Shown here: piece after piece, positions 36,003-47,706 of the stretch
Layout: each line of letters opens with the position of its first letter
Numbering within the stretch: position 1 is the first letter of the stretch
Translations under genes and position numbers: made by a program
Assembly (NCBI GenBank): GCA_963989245.1
Contig: OZ022344.1
Coordinates: forward strand, 59,791,342 to 59,855,341
DNA length: 64,000 nucleotides
From: Nansenia antarctica
Lineage: Eukaryota > Chordata > Actinopteri > Argentiniformes > Microstomatidae
Direction: 5' to 3'
Notes under the pieces: generated by a model
Database searches by the model: none
Told to the model about the DNA's origin: nothing
What the model saw: only the letters and a program-made list of their open reading frames with translations

Positions 36003-36091
<89 letters not shown>

Positions 36092-36205
36092 AGGAAATGC
36101 CTTGATGCACATCTCCCATAGTTCAGAAAGCCCTTGCTTTAGTTGTGTTTATCAGCGATGGGGTGGATTTCATGATGAATGACTTGCATTTTTCTTGTTT
36201 ACCTA
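35885..36205 (+). repeat. Tandem duplication (~205-bp period) with a (CA)n run in the unit
   Basis: 'ggaaatgccttgatgcacat' begins at about 35887 and 36094. Each unit goes on with cttgctttag.tgtgtttatc and gatttcatgatgaatga. The first unit ends in a CA run of about 42 units (36006-36090); the second has no CA run. Confidence 0.92.
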
Positions 36206-36350
36206 GAATTTTTGGTGGTCATTTCTGTTTACATTCACCCACCTTTTGTATCAAATGGTTGTGTATGAAACAGACCTGGGTCAAGTACAACTGTCAAATA
36301 CTTTATAATATGCTGTGCTTGATTTAGTTTGCATGGTGAATCAATATCTA

Positions 36351-36351
<1 letters not shown>

Positions 36352-36435
<84 letters not shown>
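36352..36435. repeat. (TA)n microsatellite
   Basis: About 42 uninterrupted units. Confidence 0.97.
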
Positions 36436-36437
<2 letters not shown>

Positions 36438-36639
36438 TGGACAGTACATTTCCAGTGGGTTAGCTGCCTGCTTGAGCAAACGTCCTCCCTCATTGCTTTT
36501 AATTTGTCAAACCTAATTGGTTTTTCAGCCAACTGAACAACTTTTAGGCTACGGTCTCCCAATGTTGTCAAGATGGCCGCCAGTCAGAGCCATGAATCAG
36601 AAGCGTGGTTGACGCGTGGCTGTTCACAGTGACTCTGAG

Positions 36640-36800
36640 GGTCATTAAGAGACAAGCTCCTTTCTCCTCTCTCTGCTCCCGCCTCTGGTTCCCAGTTATT
36701 TATGGCATCATGTCCGCTCATACAGCCGCTCCTCTAATTACACTTAGCCTTCAAGATTAATGGAGGGCCTCGGCCGGCTGCATCTGCCAACGTTACCTTT
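36640..36800. other. Candidate non-coding regulatory block
   Basis: Non-repetitive. Motifs cagttatttatggcatcatg, cctctaattacacttag and agattaatggagggcc lie close together. The suggestion is from motif density alone. Confidence 0.2.
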
Positions 36801-36992
36801 GTTTCACCCTCCTGATGGATGAGGAAGGCAGCAGAAAGGTTTCTCTAGACCCCCTCCTCCCCTCCTCCTCCAGACATGGGGGTGTGGACCAGTGGTGGAG
36901 CAGGTCACAGGCTCTGGTAGTGATTCTTGTTCACCAAAACACTGGTCCACTGTTGAAGATATTCACTCACTGGTGTCATTATTGCTGTTGTT

Positions 36993-37092
36993 CACACACA
37001 TGTACACACACACACACACACACGCACGCACGTGCACATGCACATGCACATGCACACGCACAAACACACACACACACACACACACGCACACA
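36993..37092. repeat. (CA)n/(CG) microsatellite
   Basis: CA runs with gcacgcacgtgcacatgcac in the middle. Confidence 0.95.
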
Positions 37093-37109
37093 AAAACACA
37101 CTGTGTTCA

Positions 37110-37417
37110 AAGGACTTGAGGGTGGCAGAGTGTGGATATCTTAGTACACACTTTTTAGTGTGTTTTAACTTAAAACACATCTTTTTAGCCTGGCTTTTAT
37201 CTAGTGTCTATGTCACCTTGCACTTTTACTCCTATCTTATCTTCTTTTTCTTTCTTTTTTTCCTGGTTTTATTGTGTTATATTTATTTTATCTACGTATG
37301 TCGTTATACCTCTTGTTTTATTGTAGCATAGTTTATTTACTATTGTTTTTATGTTCAGCACTTGAAGTTGCATTCAATGCAAGCCTTGTGCTATATAAAT
37401 AAAGTTTGATTGATATC
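37110..37417 (+). mobile_element. LINE 3' end, plus orientation
   Basis: 'gacttgagggtggcagagtg' and 'cttaaaacacatctttttag' encode a broken form of the …LPEDLRVADS…KLKTHLFSLAF C-terminus. The AT-rich 3' UTR and 'ataaataaagtttgattgat' end follow. The same unit is present inverted at 56272-56690. The frame has an insertion between the two coding words, so it is dead. Confidence 0.8.
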
Positions 37418-37670
37418 ATATCTCACATATAATTGATAGTGACTATATAGATATCTTGACGGACAGCATCCTGTGTCCTTAAAACTCCATTGTATACTTT
37501 GATAAAACTGAATGGATGTCATTTTGTTAATGGAGAATTGGCTCTCCTGGTTGCCAGCTGTGTTGTCTTGGCTGGGAGTCTGATAGGCCTGCTTTGAAGG
37601 AGGCATTATCCACATAATAGCATCAGTCCGTCTAACATCTTCAACATCTGTTGATGTCTCTGGTCCTCAT

Positions 37671-40275
37671 TTGATTGATTGATTGATTGAAAACTTTATT
37701 AGAAGATTTGCAGAAGTAGGTACATGAAAGTACATATTACATACAAGGTCAACTAACAGGATAAAAACCCAAGAAAGCCACTGGCTTATTTCAATTGGGG
37801 TCCTTGATTCTCAATTCATCGTTACATGTAAGACAGACAAAAAAAGCTAGTACTATCTACAAGATAATACAGACAAATAACTATTACTATCTACAAGATA
37901 AACACACATCCATCATGGGAAGAACAATACAACAAAACATAAGGTATGTACAGCGGGTAGGACAGGTGGGGACATACACCACAGGTGGGGGCGGGGGACA
38001 AACACAGAGTATGTACAGTGGGTAGTGGGTAGTTCGGGTCTTTTAATCTGATTTTTGATTTAGAGGGTCCAGTTACGGATTGCAGCCTCCTGTAAATGTT
38101 TTTTGAGAGTGGTTTTGAAGGTGGGCAGTGTTTTGCACTCCTTTAAGATTATAGGAAGGGCGTTCCACATTTTTACTGCATAGTTTGCAAACGAGTTTAA
38201 CCCCTTGTTTGTGGTGCAACGCGGTTGAACGTGGTTCGTGGAGCTTCCTCTGGTGTTGTATGTGTGGACGTTGTTCACTTTTTGGAAGTATGTTGACAGG
38301 TACTTGGGTGTCTTTGTGGTGTAGCGTATCTTGAAGACCAGGCCCAGTGCAAGCTGCTGCACTCTGTCAACTACTCGTAGCCAATCAAGGCTCAAAAAAT
38401 GAGCAGCGGTTAGATGTGTCCTAGGGTTGAGACCTAGCAGAAGCCTAACCAGTTTATTTTGGGCTGTCTGGAGTCTTGTTTTATGGGCCTTTGTGGTTCT
38501 ATAGTACCATGATGTTACGGCATAGTCGAAGTGACATTGAATGAGAGCTCCTGATAGGGTCCTCAGTGTGTTTTTACTGACAAGTGAGGATATCCTGTAC
38601 AAGAATCTAGTTCTATGGTTAACTTTTTTGATTACTTTTGCTGCCATTTTATCTCCGGAAAGATTTGCCTCTAAGATGGAGCCCAGGTATGTAATATCCT
38701 CTTTTCTTGTGATATTAATGTTACCCACTTTTATTTTAAAATTTTCAGCCTTTCTGAGTTTAGATGGGGATCCGTATAGGATGGTTTCAGTTTTACCTAG
38801 GTGTATTGATAGTTTATTGTCAGCTAGCCAGATGCAGATTCTACTCAGTTCAGTGCTTAGCGCTTTTTCCACCTGCAATATGTCCCTGTCAGAGACCAGC
38901 AGAGCCGAGTCATCCGCGAACAGGAATAAATTGCAATCACATGCTGATGACATGTCATTCACATATATTAGGAACAGTAAAGGTCCCAAAATGCTTCCTT
39001 GTGGAACGCCGCAGGTCACTGGGAGGGGGGGGGACAGTGTTCCGTTCACACTAACCACCTGTTCCCTCCCCTCTAAGTAGGATTGCATCCAGCTCACCGA
39101 TGTTCTATCGAACCCTATTGCTTTCAGTTTATCTAACAATATGTGGTGATCTACTGTGTCGAAGGCCTTCTGGAGGTCCAGCATGACCATGCCGCAGTAC
39201 TTGCCCGAGTCCACCTCATGGTTGATGTGGTCGTTCAAATAGAGAAGGCATGTGTCAGTGGAATGGGATGTTCTGAATCCTGATTGAAATTCATACATCA
39301 GCTTTTTTTCGGTAAGGTACCTATCGACCTGTTCATAAACTATTTTTTCCATAAGTTTCGAGATGGAATTAAGAATAGAAACAGGTCGGTAGTTGCCTGG
39401 GTCTAATTTGCTTCCTTTTTTATACAGTGGGGTTACCCTTGCTATTTTAAAGTCAAGGGGGACGTGTCCCTGTTTGATGGAGAGGTTTATTATGTGGGTG
39501 ATGATTGGGGTAATGGAGGCAGCTGAGTCTTTTAGAAATCTGGCTGGAATATTGTCATGGCCCGTGGCCTTTTCTGAGTGTAGAGCGCCTAGCTTTTTAA
39601 ACACCTCATCGTTTGACACCATGGAGAGTTTAAAATCATCATTGCGTACACCCAGTTTATTGTAGAACTCACGGATGTGCTCTACACCATAACGCCCTGA
39701 GTGGGGTGGTAGATTGTTAACTAATTTAGTGGCTATGGTTGTAAAGAAAGTGTTTAAGCACTTAGCCACATCCAGCTTGTCTGTAAGGAGAGAATCACCA
39801 GATTTGATGCTGATGTTTGTAGACCTGGTTTTGAGTTTTTGACTGCAACCTAGTTGGCTATTAAGTAGCTTCCAAAGGTCACGTGGTTTGTTTAAGTTTT
39901 CTTCGATTTTGTTATCGAGGTATTCTTTCTTAGCAGATTTGGTCATGGTAATTACCTGATTGCATAGTTTGTTGCATTGTTTTTTAATTTTCTCAAAGTG
40001 GGTTTTGTGATCTTCGTTTAAGTGTTTCACTAATTTTGATTTGCATTTTTGAACTTCAGAGCATTTTAGGTCTCTGACTTTCATAGCATTTAGAATGTCC
40101 GAATTCATCCATGGTTCCGATCGGGTTTTAACCCTGGTGGTTCTCATGGGGGCTATACTGTCAATAATATTTAGGAATTTGGTTTTGAAACCTAGCCATG
40201 CCTCTTCAACCTGTGTGCATTTTAGTTCATCAAACCAGTCTTGATTCTCCAGTATATGGACTTTAGCATTGTCTT
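37671..40275 (-). mobile_element. CR1/L2-like LINE, 5'-truncated, intact RT frame (copy 2)
   Basis: The 3' end (left) is the ttgattgattgattg tail followed by 'gaaaactttattagaa'. The 3' UTR spans about 37690-38059, and ORF2 runs leftward from about 40274. Homology to the copy at 52925 continues to about 40229. The element keeps a further ~45 bases, then meets a stop in frame at 40275. The endonuclease domain is absent, so this is a 5'-truncated insertion. No clear target duplication was found. Confidence 0.9.
38060..40147 (-). CDS. LINE ORF2 C-terminal part: reverse transcriptase (695 codons)
   Basis: Reverse transcriptase of a non-LTR retrotransposon, which would copy element RNA at a nicked target. 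RT motifs are seen in order: GNYRPVSIL (residues 251-259), MLDLQKAFDTVDH (322-334), GVPQGSILGPLLF (380-392), catalytic FADD (410-413) and DNKLS (443-447). The C-terminal region holds WNALPIILKE and ends AIRNWTL. The frame is open upstream of this Met for about 43 more codons (…NIIDSIAPMRT), so the Met is only the first ATG in the truncated copy, not the native start. The AP-endonuclease domain is missing. There are no stops or frameshifts, and 689 of 695 residues agree with the copy at 53319. The clade (CR1/L2/Rex group) is judged from motifs only. It lacks a promoter and endonuclease, so independent mobility is unlikely. Confidence 0.93.
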   Translation of the reverse strand: MRTTRVKTRSEPWMNSDILNAMKVRDLKCSEVQKCKSKLVKHLNEDHKTHFEKIKKQCNKLCNQVITMTKSAKKEYLDNKIEENLNKPRDLWKLLNSQLGCSQKLKTRSTNISIKSGDSLLTDKLDVAKCLNTFFTTIATKLVNNLPPHSGRYGVEHIREFYNKLGVRNDDFKLSMVSNDEVFKKLGALHSEKATGHDNIPARFLKDSAASITPIITHIINLSIKQGHVPLDFKIARVTPLYKKGSKLDPGNYRPVSILNSISKLMEKIVYEQVDRYLTEKKLMYEFQSGFRTSHSTDTCLLYLNDHINHEVDSGKYCGMVMLDLQKAFDTVDHHILLDKLKAIGFDRTSVSWMQSYLEGREQVVSVNGTLSPPLPVTCGVPQGSILGPLLFLIYVNDMSSACDCNLFLFADDSALLVSDRDILQVEKALSTELSRICIWLADNKLSIHLGKTETILYGSPSKLRKAENFKIKVGNINITRKEDITYLGSILEANLSGDKMAAKVIKKVNHRTRFLYRISSLVSKNTLRTLSGALIQCHFDYAVTSWYYRTTKAHKTRLQTAQNKLVRLLLGLNPRTHLTAAHFLSLDWLRVVDRVQQLALGLVFKIRYTTKTPKYLSTYFQKVNNVHTYNTRGSSTNHVQPRCTTNKGLNSFANYAVKMWNALPIILKECKTLPTFKTTLKKHLQEAAIRNWTL

Positions 40276-43200
40276 AAACTATCCATTAGAGAAGACCCCA
40301 AAACCAACAAAATACTTAATTTCCGAAAAGTATAACAGAAGACAAATATAGAAATGTGGATATCAAGTTTTTAAGCGGCGTAGTGAAAGGAAGAAGAGAA
40401 CTACTAGGTAGAGGTTTTCTCACCCCCCTGGAGAAGACCGTGGTTGGCTCTCCCTCCTGTGTTGGAATGTGGCTTTGTCCACTTTGACATACAAGGCTTT
40501 CACGTAGCCTATTTTTCATATAGAGTGTGTGTGTGTGTGTGTGGGGGGGGGGGGGTAAGTTGTATTGTTTTGTATTAAGGTATCTAGGGGTATGCCTTAG
40601 CACAGTCATTCTCTCTACAAAACAGCCACTGCAATAAATAACAAATACGCCGTCTGACAGACAGACATGATATCACCAGAGATTCACAGTTTGATTAATA
40701 AAAACCCATCAAATGTGGTTATTATTGCCACACAGAGCTCGTTCACTTCTTGATGGTTTTCAACAACAAACGCAAATGAATTCCCCGCTCAAATCTCTCA
40801 TGTCCCACTTCACGAACAAACAAAAACTCCTGCCAGTCAAAATAGCATACGAGGCTCGGGTCATACTCACACTGTACAGTGAGAGCTGTCAAAGATGACA
40901 AATAGCCTTAACGGAGTAATCTAGGGTATTTCAGACGATGTTGTTATCGTACAGCTGCCACTTACAATGAAAATGCTTTCTGTTGTGCATGACCGAAATC
41001 AGATAAAACACGGTTTTGTTTGTGATTCAGTTGTACTTTGGTTTGGCTGATGTTATACATTTCACAGCGTGACTCATACAGTACCTTAGGAGTACAATGC
41101 AGACCATTGGTGTTTAAGGATGTAGCATATGGGTAACTTCACACACAGGCCAGACCTTAACTTTCAAATGTACCGATGTCTTGTCTGCCTTTCTGTTTTT
41201 GTCTGTCTCTGTCTGCCTGCCTGCCTGTCTCTGTCAGTGTGTCTGCCTGTCTCTGTCTGCCTATCTATCTATTTACAATCAATCCATCTATCCTAAATGT
41301 ATATCTGGTGATGTCCCCAGTTTTGCTCTGTCATCAAACATCCCAGATTAGTCCATACAACACCAAGAACTGAACATATACAGAACTCATTTTGTATCAA
41401 GAAGGCGTACAGTATTCAACTGGCTAATCTTTAGGTATTATACACTATACTTTCTAACAAAGTATGTCAGTATGTAAAAGCGCGAACAGAATCATTTATG
41501 AGAACTGTATGTCATTTAGGAACACATACTGGTCTGTATCACCAGAGGAGCAGTGAAGCGGAGAAGACCTTCAGTCAGTTCCTCTCTCCATTTGTTAGGG
41601 TTAAAAAAATATGTTTTATTATGTACATGTTTGTGCAGTTCTCCTCTGGATGAGTCCCCCCCTCAGCTATATTAATTTAGAACGACACTCGTGTAGATCT
41701 TCACAGCTCGCGGATTAGAAATGTAATTACAGTTCTGCTATGACATCTCTGTATCTGCGGAGTGGTTGACAAAGTGCCGAACAAAACTGGTGATTTGCTT
41801 GTGGGGGCTTTCAAGACACATCTCAGCCCTGTGTAAACAACGTGTGTTTATGGGGTAGTAATCTCTTCTGGTTAGAATATAACCTATACGTGTGTTCATG
41901 GCAACTGTTGAGTCGGTTTACACTGCATATGCAATGTTAAATTATGCATGTGTTTTTTTTTAATGTTTAACTGTTGATACATCTTCTCACAGCTTCTTTG
42001 AACACCTACTGTATGCCGGCTATTCTTTGTTCAGGATCTTGGGTTCTTGGGTTCAGGAAATGTAGATAAGGAAGGTACTTTTAAATCTAATCAGACCTAA
42101 ATTACACTTATAAGTGGTATAACAACTGTATGTGAATTGAATGTAATGTTCTTCCGCATGCACTTATGCAGCAATTTACAGAACACTAGTCATTATTGTG
42201 CTTTTTTTAAATCATAAAACTCCTACTTATGCACTCTGCATTACATTTCCCCAGCTTGAATGTGGAACCTTCACTAATTCATATTCCATTGCCTGTTGTC
42301 GTGCTTGTGCTTCTTGCAATTTCCCAGCTAACCTGGAAACCCATGATCACAGCACGGCACAGTACATGCCATATATTTGGTTGTTATTGTAATGTTTTCA
42401 GGAGATGCTGGGTCCCAATTGTTTGTTACAACAAAGACATTGTGGCCACATACTGTTCCCTATAAAGGTTCACTTTGAATGGGGCTGGATAATAACATTC
42501 ACATGCTGATCATTTAATAACAGTCCCTTCAAGGGGATTTCAAAACACTCTGAATTGGTATTTCTTTGTGACATTGGTTTTGCTGGAAACCTTGAAAATA
42601 TTTTCATGGTGCTTAAAAGGGGACATTGTTGATGCAAGCAAGATGCTGTCTGTAGATGACCCACGATTCAGTATTATTTCCTTTCATAAGATGTTTTCAT
42701 CCCGGTCCACAGTGTAGTGGTTACATTTCCTTTACCCTGAAACCATCTTCAACTGAATCAGATAAAACACAATACTTCCTCAAGGTTATTGTTATTCTGG
42801 TGTACCTCGGGTACACTGTGGCATTCTGTAAAAAAAAAAAAACAGCTGTGTCCTAAAAGCAAAACAACGACGGTCCTTACCTCATATATCACACCAACAC
42901 TCTAACAGTAATAAGAAATAATGATTGTTTTCAAGGGGACGGTTATGCTTTCTTAAATCTAATTGTCCGGTAGTTTCGTACACTTCCAAGATTAACTGTT
43001 CGGATTGTCGTATCTTTACACAGTAAATTACCAACTGCCGTTGCTACAGCCTCAGGTGTTCATCAGAGAGGAAGTACTGTAACATTTATTATATCAGCAG
43101 CATGCTGCGCTCTCCGGCCCAACCAATAAACGTGTCATGGTGAGAAATTGACTGCGTTTCATAAATACGTTTTTCCTCTGCTACTTTTAAGAGAGGGGAG

Positions 43201-44132
43201 GATGTGTATCGAGTAAACAATAGCAGGGAGACATGGTCCCTAGCGACGTGTTCAGGTGCAGAACTGCCATCTCCTAATCTGTTCTCTCTGGTTTGTCTTG
43301 AAACCTTAATAGATGTATGTAATTCTATAGGTTCTCATTGTTTTGACATCATATTCATTCATAATGAATTTGTTTTATAATGAGTTTGTGTTGTGGGTTG
43401 CATGGTTGTATGTACTTTGAAGCAAGAACAAAGGCATACTACTGTATATGGTAATGGTGAAAACATTATAAGAGAAATTATGGTAGCACTTTTCATTACA
43501 CCTCGGAATAAGTAGGTTTAATTACCGATAGTTAACAATAACACAATACACAATAAGACAATTACCTTGGTATTACAGGGTAAGGCAGACTGTAGTTTCC
43601 ACTTAATTATTATGCAGGAAAGATGTTTGTTTCAGTATTATTGCTACACTGCTTCCATATTGTGCTTGAATCATTCAAACTCGGCACGTATTTAATTTAG
43701 ATTTATAACCAAGAAACAGCGAAGCTAATTACTACTGAAATAGTATCACAACTGGAAAATGCTATCATTTATTACCTATTACCTCCATTTTGTTCTAGCC
43801 TTGTATTGAAATAAAGTGATGTAGAACTGGAAAATGCTATATGCTATTTCCATTGTGTTCCCTGTCCCATGTTAACCTGACAAGTAGATCATGTTTACTA
43901 TGGTTAGAGCTTCAGTCAGTGCATCATTAACACAGCAATAAGCTACCCAGTAGGTCTGGTCATAGGCCTCCTTGGAGGGTTTATGGTTGATTCCATGCAG
44001 TTAATGTAAATGGGAAAGTACCCTTATTAACACATTGAGATGTTGACCTTAGTAATAATAAGCTCTGCAGGTAAATGTTGCTCAGTAATGTACTTGTTGG
44101 TGGAGAATGAATGACGGCACCATTTCTCCATT
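40276..44132. other. Unannotated stretch with minor simple repeats
   Basis: Contains a (GT)n plus G12 run at 40527-40553, a CTGT/CTGC-rich simple region at 41171-41272, and an A-run at 42830-42842. The rest is AT-rich and unique-looking. Frames up to about 97 codons have no domain. Confidence 0.4.
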
Positions 44133-44845
44133 GGGACCCATAGGAGTGTTGTCTTACAAAGAAAAACCCATCCATGTCATTTTAAAGACAACATGAATTG
44201 TTCAACATTCTAGCAGTGCCACCGGTGTCTTAAATCGCCAAAAATGCATAAATGATGATGCTTCATTTTGTAACCAATCAAAGTTAGGTAAATACCGCGT
44301 AAAACACTTGACAGTCTAGGTGGTGAGTGTTTGGGAATTATTTGGCAGTTGGTCAATACACACCTTTGGGACCCATAGGAGTGTTGTTTTACAAAGAAAA
44401 ACCCATCTATGTCATTTTAAAGACAACGTCATATGAATCAATTTAGGGTCGAGGGTGAATAAGTTTAGCCAAATGTTCAATAAGGTCGGTGAAATCGACA
44501 TAACTATTCTAGCAGTGCCACCGGTGTCTTAAATCGCCCAAAATGCATAAATTATTATGCTTCATTTTGTAGCCAATGGGGTAAATACAAAATAAAATAC
44601 TTGGCAGTCTAGGTGGTGAGTGTTACTGAATTCTTTGGCAGTTTGTGAGTTAAATACACACCTTTGGGACCTATGGGAGTGTTGTTTTACATAGAAAAAC
44701 TCATCCATGTCATTTTAAAGACAACATCATATGAATCAATTTAGTGCCGAGGGTGAATACGGTCGGTGAAATGTTCAACATTCTAGCAGGACCACCGGTG
44801 TCTTAAATCGCCCAAAATGCATAAATTATGATGCATCCTTTGTTT
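44133..44845 (+). repeat. Three tandem units of ~235-300 bp
   Basis: 'gggacccataggagtgttgt' starts units at 44133 and 44368, and a variant (gggacctatgggagtgttgt) at 44666. Each contains cccatc.atgtcattttaaag, ctagcag.gccaccggtgtc and aaatgcataaat. The second has an extra ~60 bases (tttagggtcgagggtgaata). The third is broken by the SINE at 44844. Confidence 0.92.
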
Positions 44846-45245
44846 TTTTTTGTTTTTTAATTTGTTTTTCAGATTTTATCCCTTTTTCACCGAATTTGGT
44901 AGCCAATTGAACCCAACCTAGCATCCAATTATCCCCTGCCTATTGCGAAGGATCCGCCGCACGACCCCGTGGCCGGCAGTCCCAGAGGAGGCCGCCAGGC
45001 AGACTAGCTGACTGGCTCCTCGAGCCCAGCACCTGTTATTCCGGCACCCCGGGGGCGCTGTTGCGCGACGGATCCTTGTCCGGAAATACTCCTATACCGC
45101 CCTCGGGAGCGGCCGCCCAATATGCCGCTCCCCGTGTGTGCCCCAGCCATATCCGGATCTGGCGAGCTGGGATACGATCCCAGTCCCCGGTGGGCAGCTT
45201 GCACTAGTGGCCAGTGCTTAGACCGCTACACCACCGCGGGGCACC
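44844..45245 (-). mobile_element. GC-rich tRNA-derived SINE with 16-bp target duplication
   Basis: atgatgcatcctttgt is present perfectly at 44828-44843 and 45246-45261. On the minus strand the insert starts with ggtgccccgcggtggtgtag and cggtctaagc (A box) and has gggatcgtatcccag (B box), so the head is tRNA-like. The body is GC-rich, and it ends in an A-rich tail (T-rich on the plus strand at 44844-44870). All hallmarks of a retroposed SINE are present; the family name is unknown to me. Confidence 0.9.
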
Positions 45246-45340
45246 ATGATGCATCCTTTGTGACACGTTCTAATGCTTTGGTCCTCATATCAGGATCTGG
45301 TGTAATGATCTGACTTTTCTAAATGTGAATACATTTCCAC

Positions 45341-45552
45341 ACTCGCTAGTCAACTAACACAGCTTGTTTTGTGAGCCTGCTAACAATTTAAAGTAGTGTT
45401 AGTGTTAGTTAACTAGGTAGCAGTGGGGATTACTCACTGAATCCATTGCCTTGCAGTATTTTGGCTTGACCAGCGAGTTTGTGTTGTGATTCTCAACAAC
45501 GTTGAAACGTAGCTCCTTGTTTTAAAAGAAAAGTCTGAACATTTTGATTTAA
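45341..45552. mobile_element. Fold-back element, partial copy 3
   Basis: 'gtggggattactcactgaat', 'ccattgc' and 'attttggcttgaccagcgag' match the right half of the elements at 28121 and 62818. The left arm is reduced to actcgctagtca, and the loop is expanded with ttagtgttagttaactagg. The outer ends cagctgctgtc are missing. Confidence 0.75.
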
Positions 45553-46148
45553 TTAGGTGTTTTGTATCACAATTGTAAATGGACTGCACTTTAATTACTC
45601 TAATTACCAGTTGTTACAATATAATAATATATAATAATATATAATAATATTAATATGTTATTACCCATTTATTCTGAGCTGTTATGTAAAGTGCTACCGA
45701 AATTATTATTAACAAATACTTTTTTTATCTCATGGGATTTCCCTTCCCTTCCTCTCTATTTCTCTCTCCTCAGCATAGCGTGACCCTCTGATTGTAGGTC
45801 AGCAACTGGGCAATGTTTTTCTCTTTAGGTATTTCCGTGGTCAACAAATTCATCTTACTTTCCACATTATATCCCAGAGATGCTATCACAGAGACACCGT
45901 CATGGTCCATCTTCATCTGACTGGTTCACTGGTGCTGGTCGGGTCACTCCGGCCTGTCGCACCGGTCCAAAACGGCCCAGTAAAATAGACCCAAACCCAG
46001 GGCATGCTGGGTAATAACCTCCTCCACGGCTTGTGAGCAGAGACTCAGGGAAGCGTAGGACACACATTCATCGGCTGCTGGGCGAGTAATCAGGCGAGGG
46101 TTATGGGCTTCTCTCTGTCCTGCAGGGGGCTTACTCTTCCACATGGCC
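45553..46148. other. Unannotated stretch
   Basis: Includes 'gtaaatggactgcac' (45576-45590), resembling one end of the repeat at 5289, and ataataatat units at 45620-45650. No gene is seen. Confidence 0.4.
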
Positions 46149-46235
46149 GTGGTAGAGTCTGGACGGACTAACACTATCGCTCCTCCTTAGGAGGCAGGAA
46201 TCAGCCTGCTCTGTGGTAGAGTCTGGACGGACTAA

Positions 46236-46795
46236 AGGCCGGTTTAGGCTTCTGCGTCGAATTTACGTGCGTAGCTTACGTAAATTCTTACGTAGGTCTC
46301 GCAATTTACACTTCTGCGTAGGCCGCGCTGCAATTACACCGTCACATCGCTAGGTGGCAGTGTGTTTTCAGCCCCTGTGCTGTGCCTCTTCCGGTTAGGA
46401 ACTCAACGGAGCTCAAAGCTCTAAGCGGCATAATAGCGATCTTTTTGTTGTTATGTTGTTGTAAATAAAAGTTCTATGATGCATTGAAATGACATTAAAC
46501 TAAGATAATACGATGGTTATCATAATTTTTCAAATCTTTATTAATAAGTAATTACAGAAAAGGTGAATGACATTTCTGTCATGACTTCCGCATTTTGGGC
46601 GACGAGAGAGTCGGAATCTTGTCTGAATCATGTGCTACCAAGCGGACCAATCACAGAGCTTGCGGTTACGTGCGCTCTGACGCGTGGTTAGATTTTTTGA
46701 GAGGAGCGCGTCAAGGCTACGCAAGGGCACGTGGGACTACGTAAGCTTACGCGTAGCCTACGGCGTCGACTATACGCAGAAGCCTAAACCGGCCT
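46236..46795. mobile_element. Harbinger-type MITE 1 (560 bp, TAA duplication)
   Basis: The ends AGGCCGGTTTAGGCTTCTGC and its complement are perfect inverted repeats. Subterminal parts (gtagcttacgtaaattctta / acgtaagcttacgcgtagcc) also pair loosely. TAA flanks both sides (46233-46235, 46796-46798), and the neighbouring duplicate gives the empty site gac-taa-cac. A three-base TAA duplication with GC-rich ends fits PIF/Harbinger. No transposase frame; it is non-autonomous. Confidence 0.9.
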
Positions 46796-46816
46796 TAACA
46801 CTATCGCTCCTCCTTA

Positions 46817-47706
46817 CGGCCAAGCTCCACCATGGCCATCGAGCGTTGCGTCTAATGTGCGTTGCGTCCGAAATTGGGATCAAATGCATTGTAATCAATG
46901 AAAGGTGCTCCACCTGCTGCGTTGCGTTGCGTCAGCGTTGCGTCCGATGGCTGCGTCCAAAGTAGACTTTCAAAAAAGCCGTGGGGCGCCCACGTGGGGC
47001 GTCAATCACCGCACCTGTGGTGAACTCTTGTTGCAGGAATGGACGTTCAGCTCTATGTCAATACAACCCAACTTGTGTCCTCAATAAGTGTATTAAAACC
47101 GCTAGCAGATGTGGATAAATTAAGCTATACGTACCCATAATTGATGAAAGAGATGTAAGAGAATGTAGGTGCTCTCCTGATCCAGAAATTCCCGCTATGA
47201 ACGTCTTTGTTAATAACCTCGCGCTCTGAGCTCTCCTCGCGCTCGGTGGAGCATATGACAGTATGACAATTCCTACTTGACTGGGGTCACACTTTATTCC
47301 CTTATAGATGATCCACAGCTGCTCAAACTATCAACTGCAACTCTGTTGATATGTAACTAGATTTATGGTTAAGGATAGGGTTAGATTTAAGGTTAGGGCA
47401 AGGTTTAGGATTAGTGGTTAGTTAGTTGAAATGTTGTTGACAGTTAGTTGAACATCTACTGAACTAGCAACTATCTATTTGGGAATATGTAGATAAAATA
47501 TTACCCTGATTGGAAAATGTTCTGTATGATGTTGTTATTGTTGTGGACATAATTGCAGTCAAGGGTGAAATTACTCCCGTATACAAAAAATGCCAGTGGA
47601 GCTAGAGTAGAACGTTGACGCAACGCTGCAGGTGGAGCTTGGACAACGGGAAGTTGACGCAACGTCGATGGCGAGTTGACGCAACGCAGCAGGTGGAGCT
47701 TGGCCG
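46817..47706. mobile_element. Harbinger-type MITE 2 (890 bp, TTA duplication)
   Basis: The ends CGGCCAAGCTCCACC and GGTGGAGCTTGGCCG are perfect inverted repeats, and TTA is duplicated (46814-46816, 47707-47709). Inside the ends, gcgttgcgt words at the left match repeated gacgcaacg words at the right (about 47616, 47656, 47683). The core is AT-richer and non-coding. Confidence 0.9.
47284..47512. mobile_element. Possible further insert inside MITE 2
   Basis: 'ggggtcacactttattccc' at the left and 'agataaaatattaccctg' at the right resemble loosely inverted ends of a hAT-like repeat type. The ttaggg-like words between are not telomeric arrays. No target duplication can be shown. Confidence 0.4.

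Noticed and set aside
38541..39080. 179-codon plus-strand frame, repeated at 53800-54339
   Set aside because: It is antisense to the LINE reverse transcriptase in both places. Its conservation only reflects the near-identity of the two LINE copies.
47380..47420. Telomere-like ttaggg words
   Set aside because: They are irregular (ttaggg, tttagga, ttaaggtt) and not in array; part of an inserted repeat.
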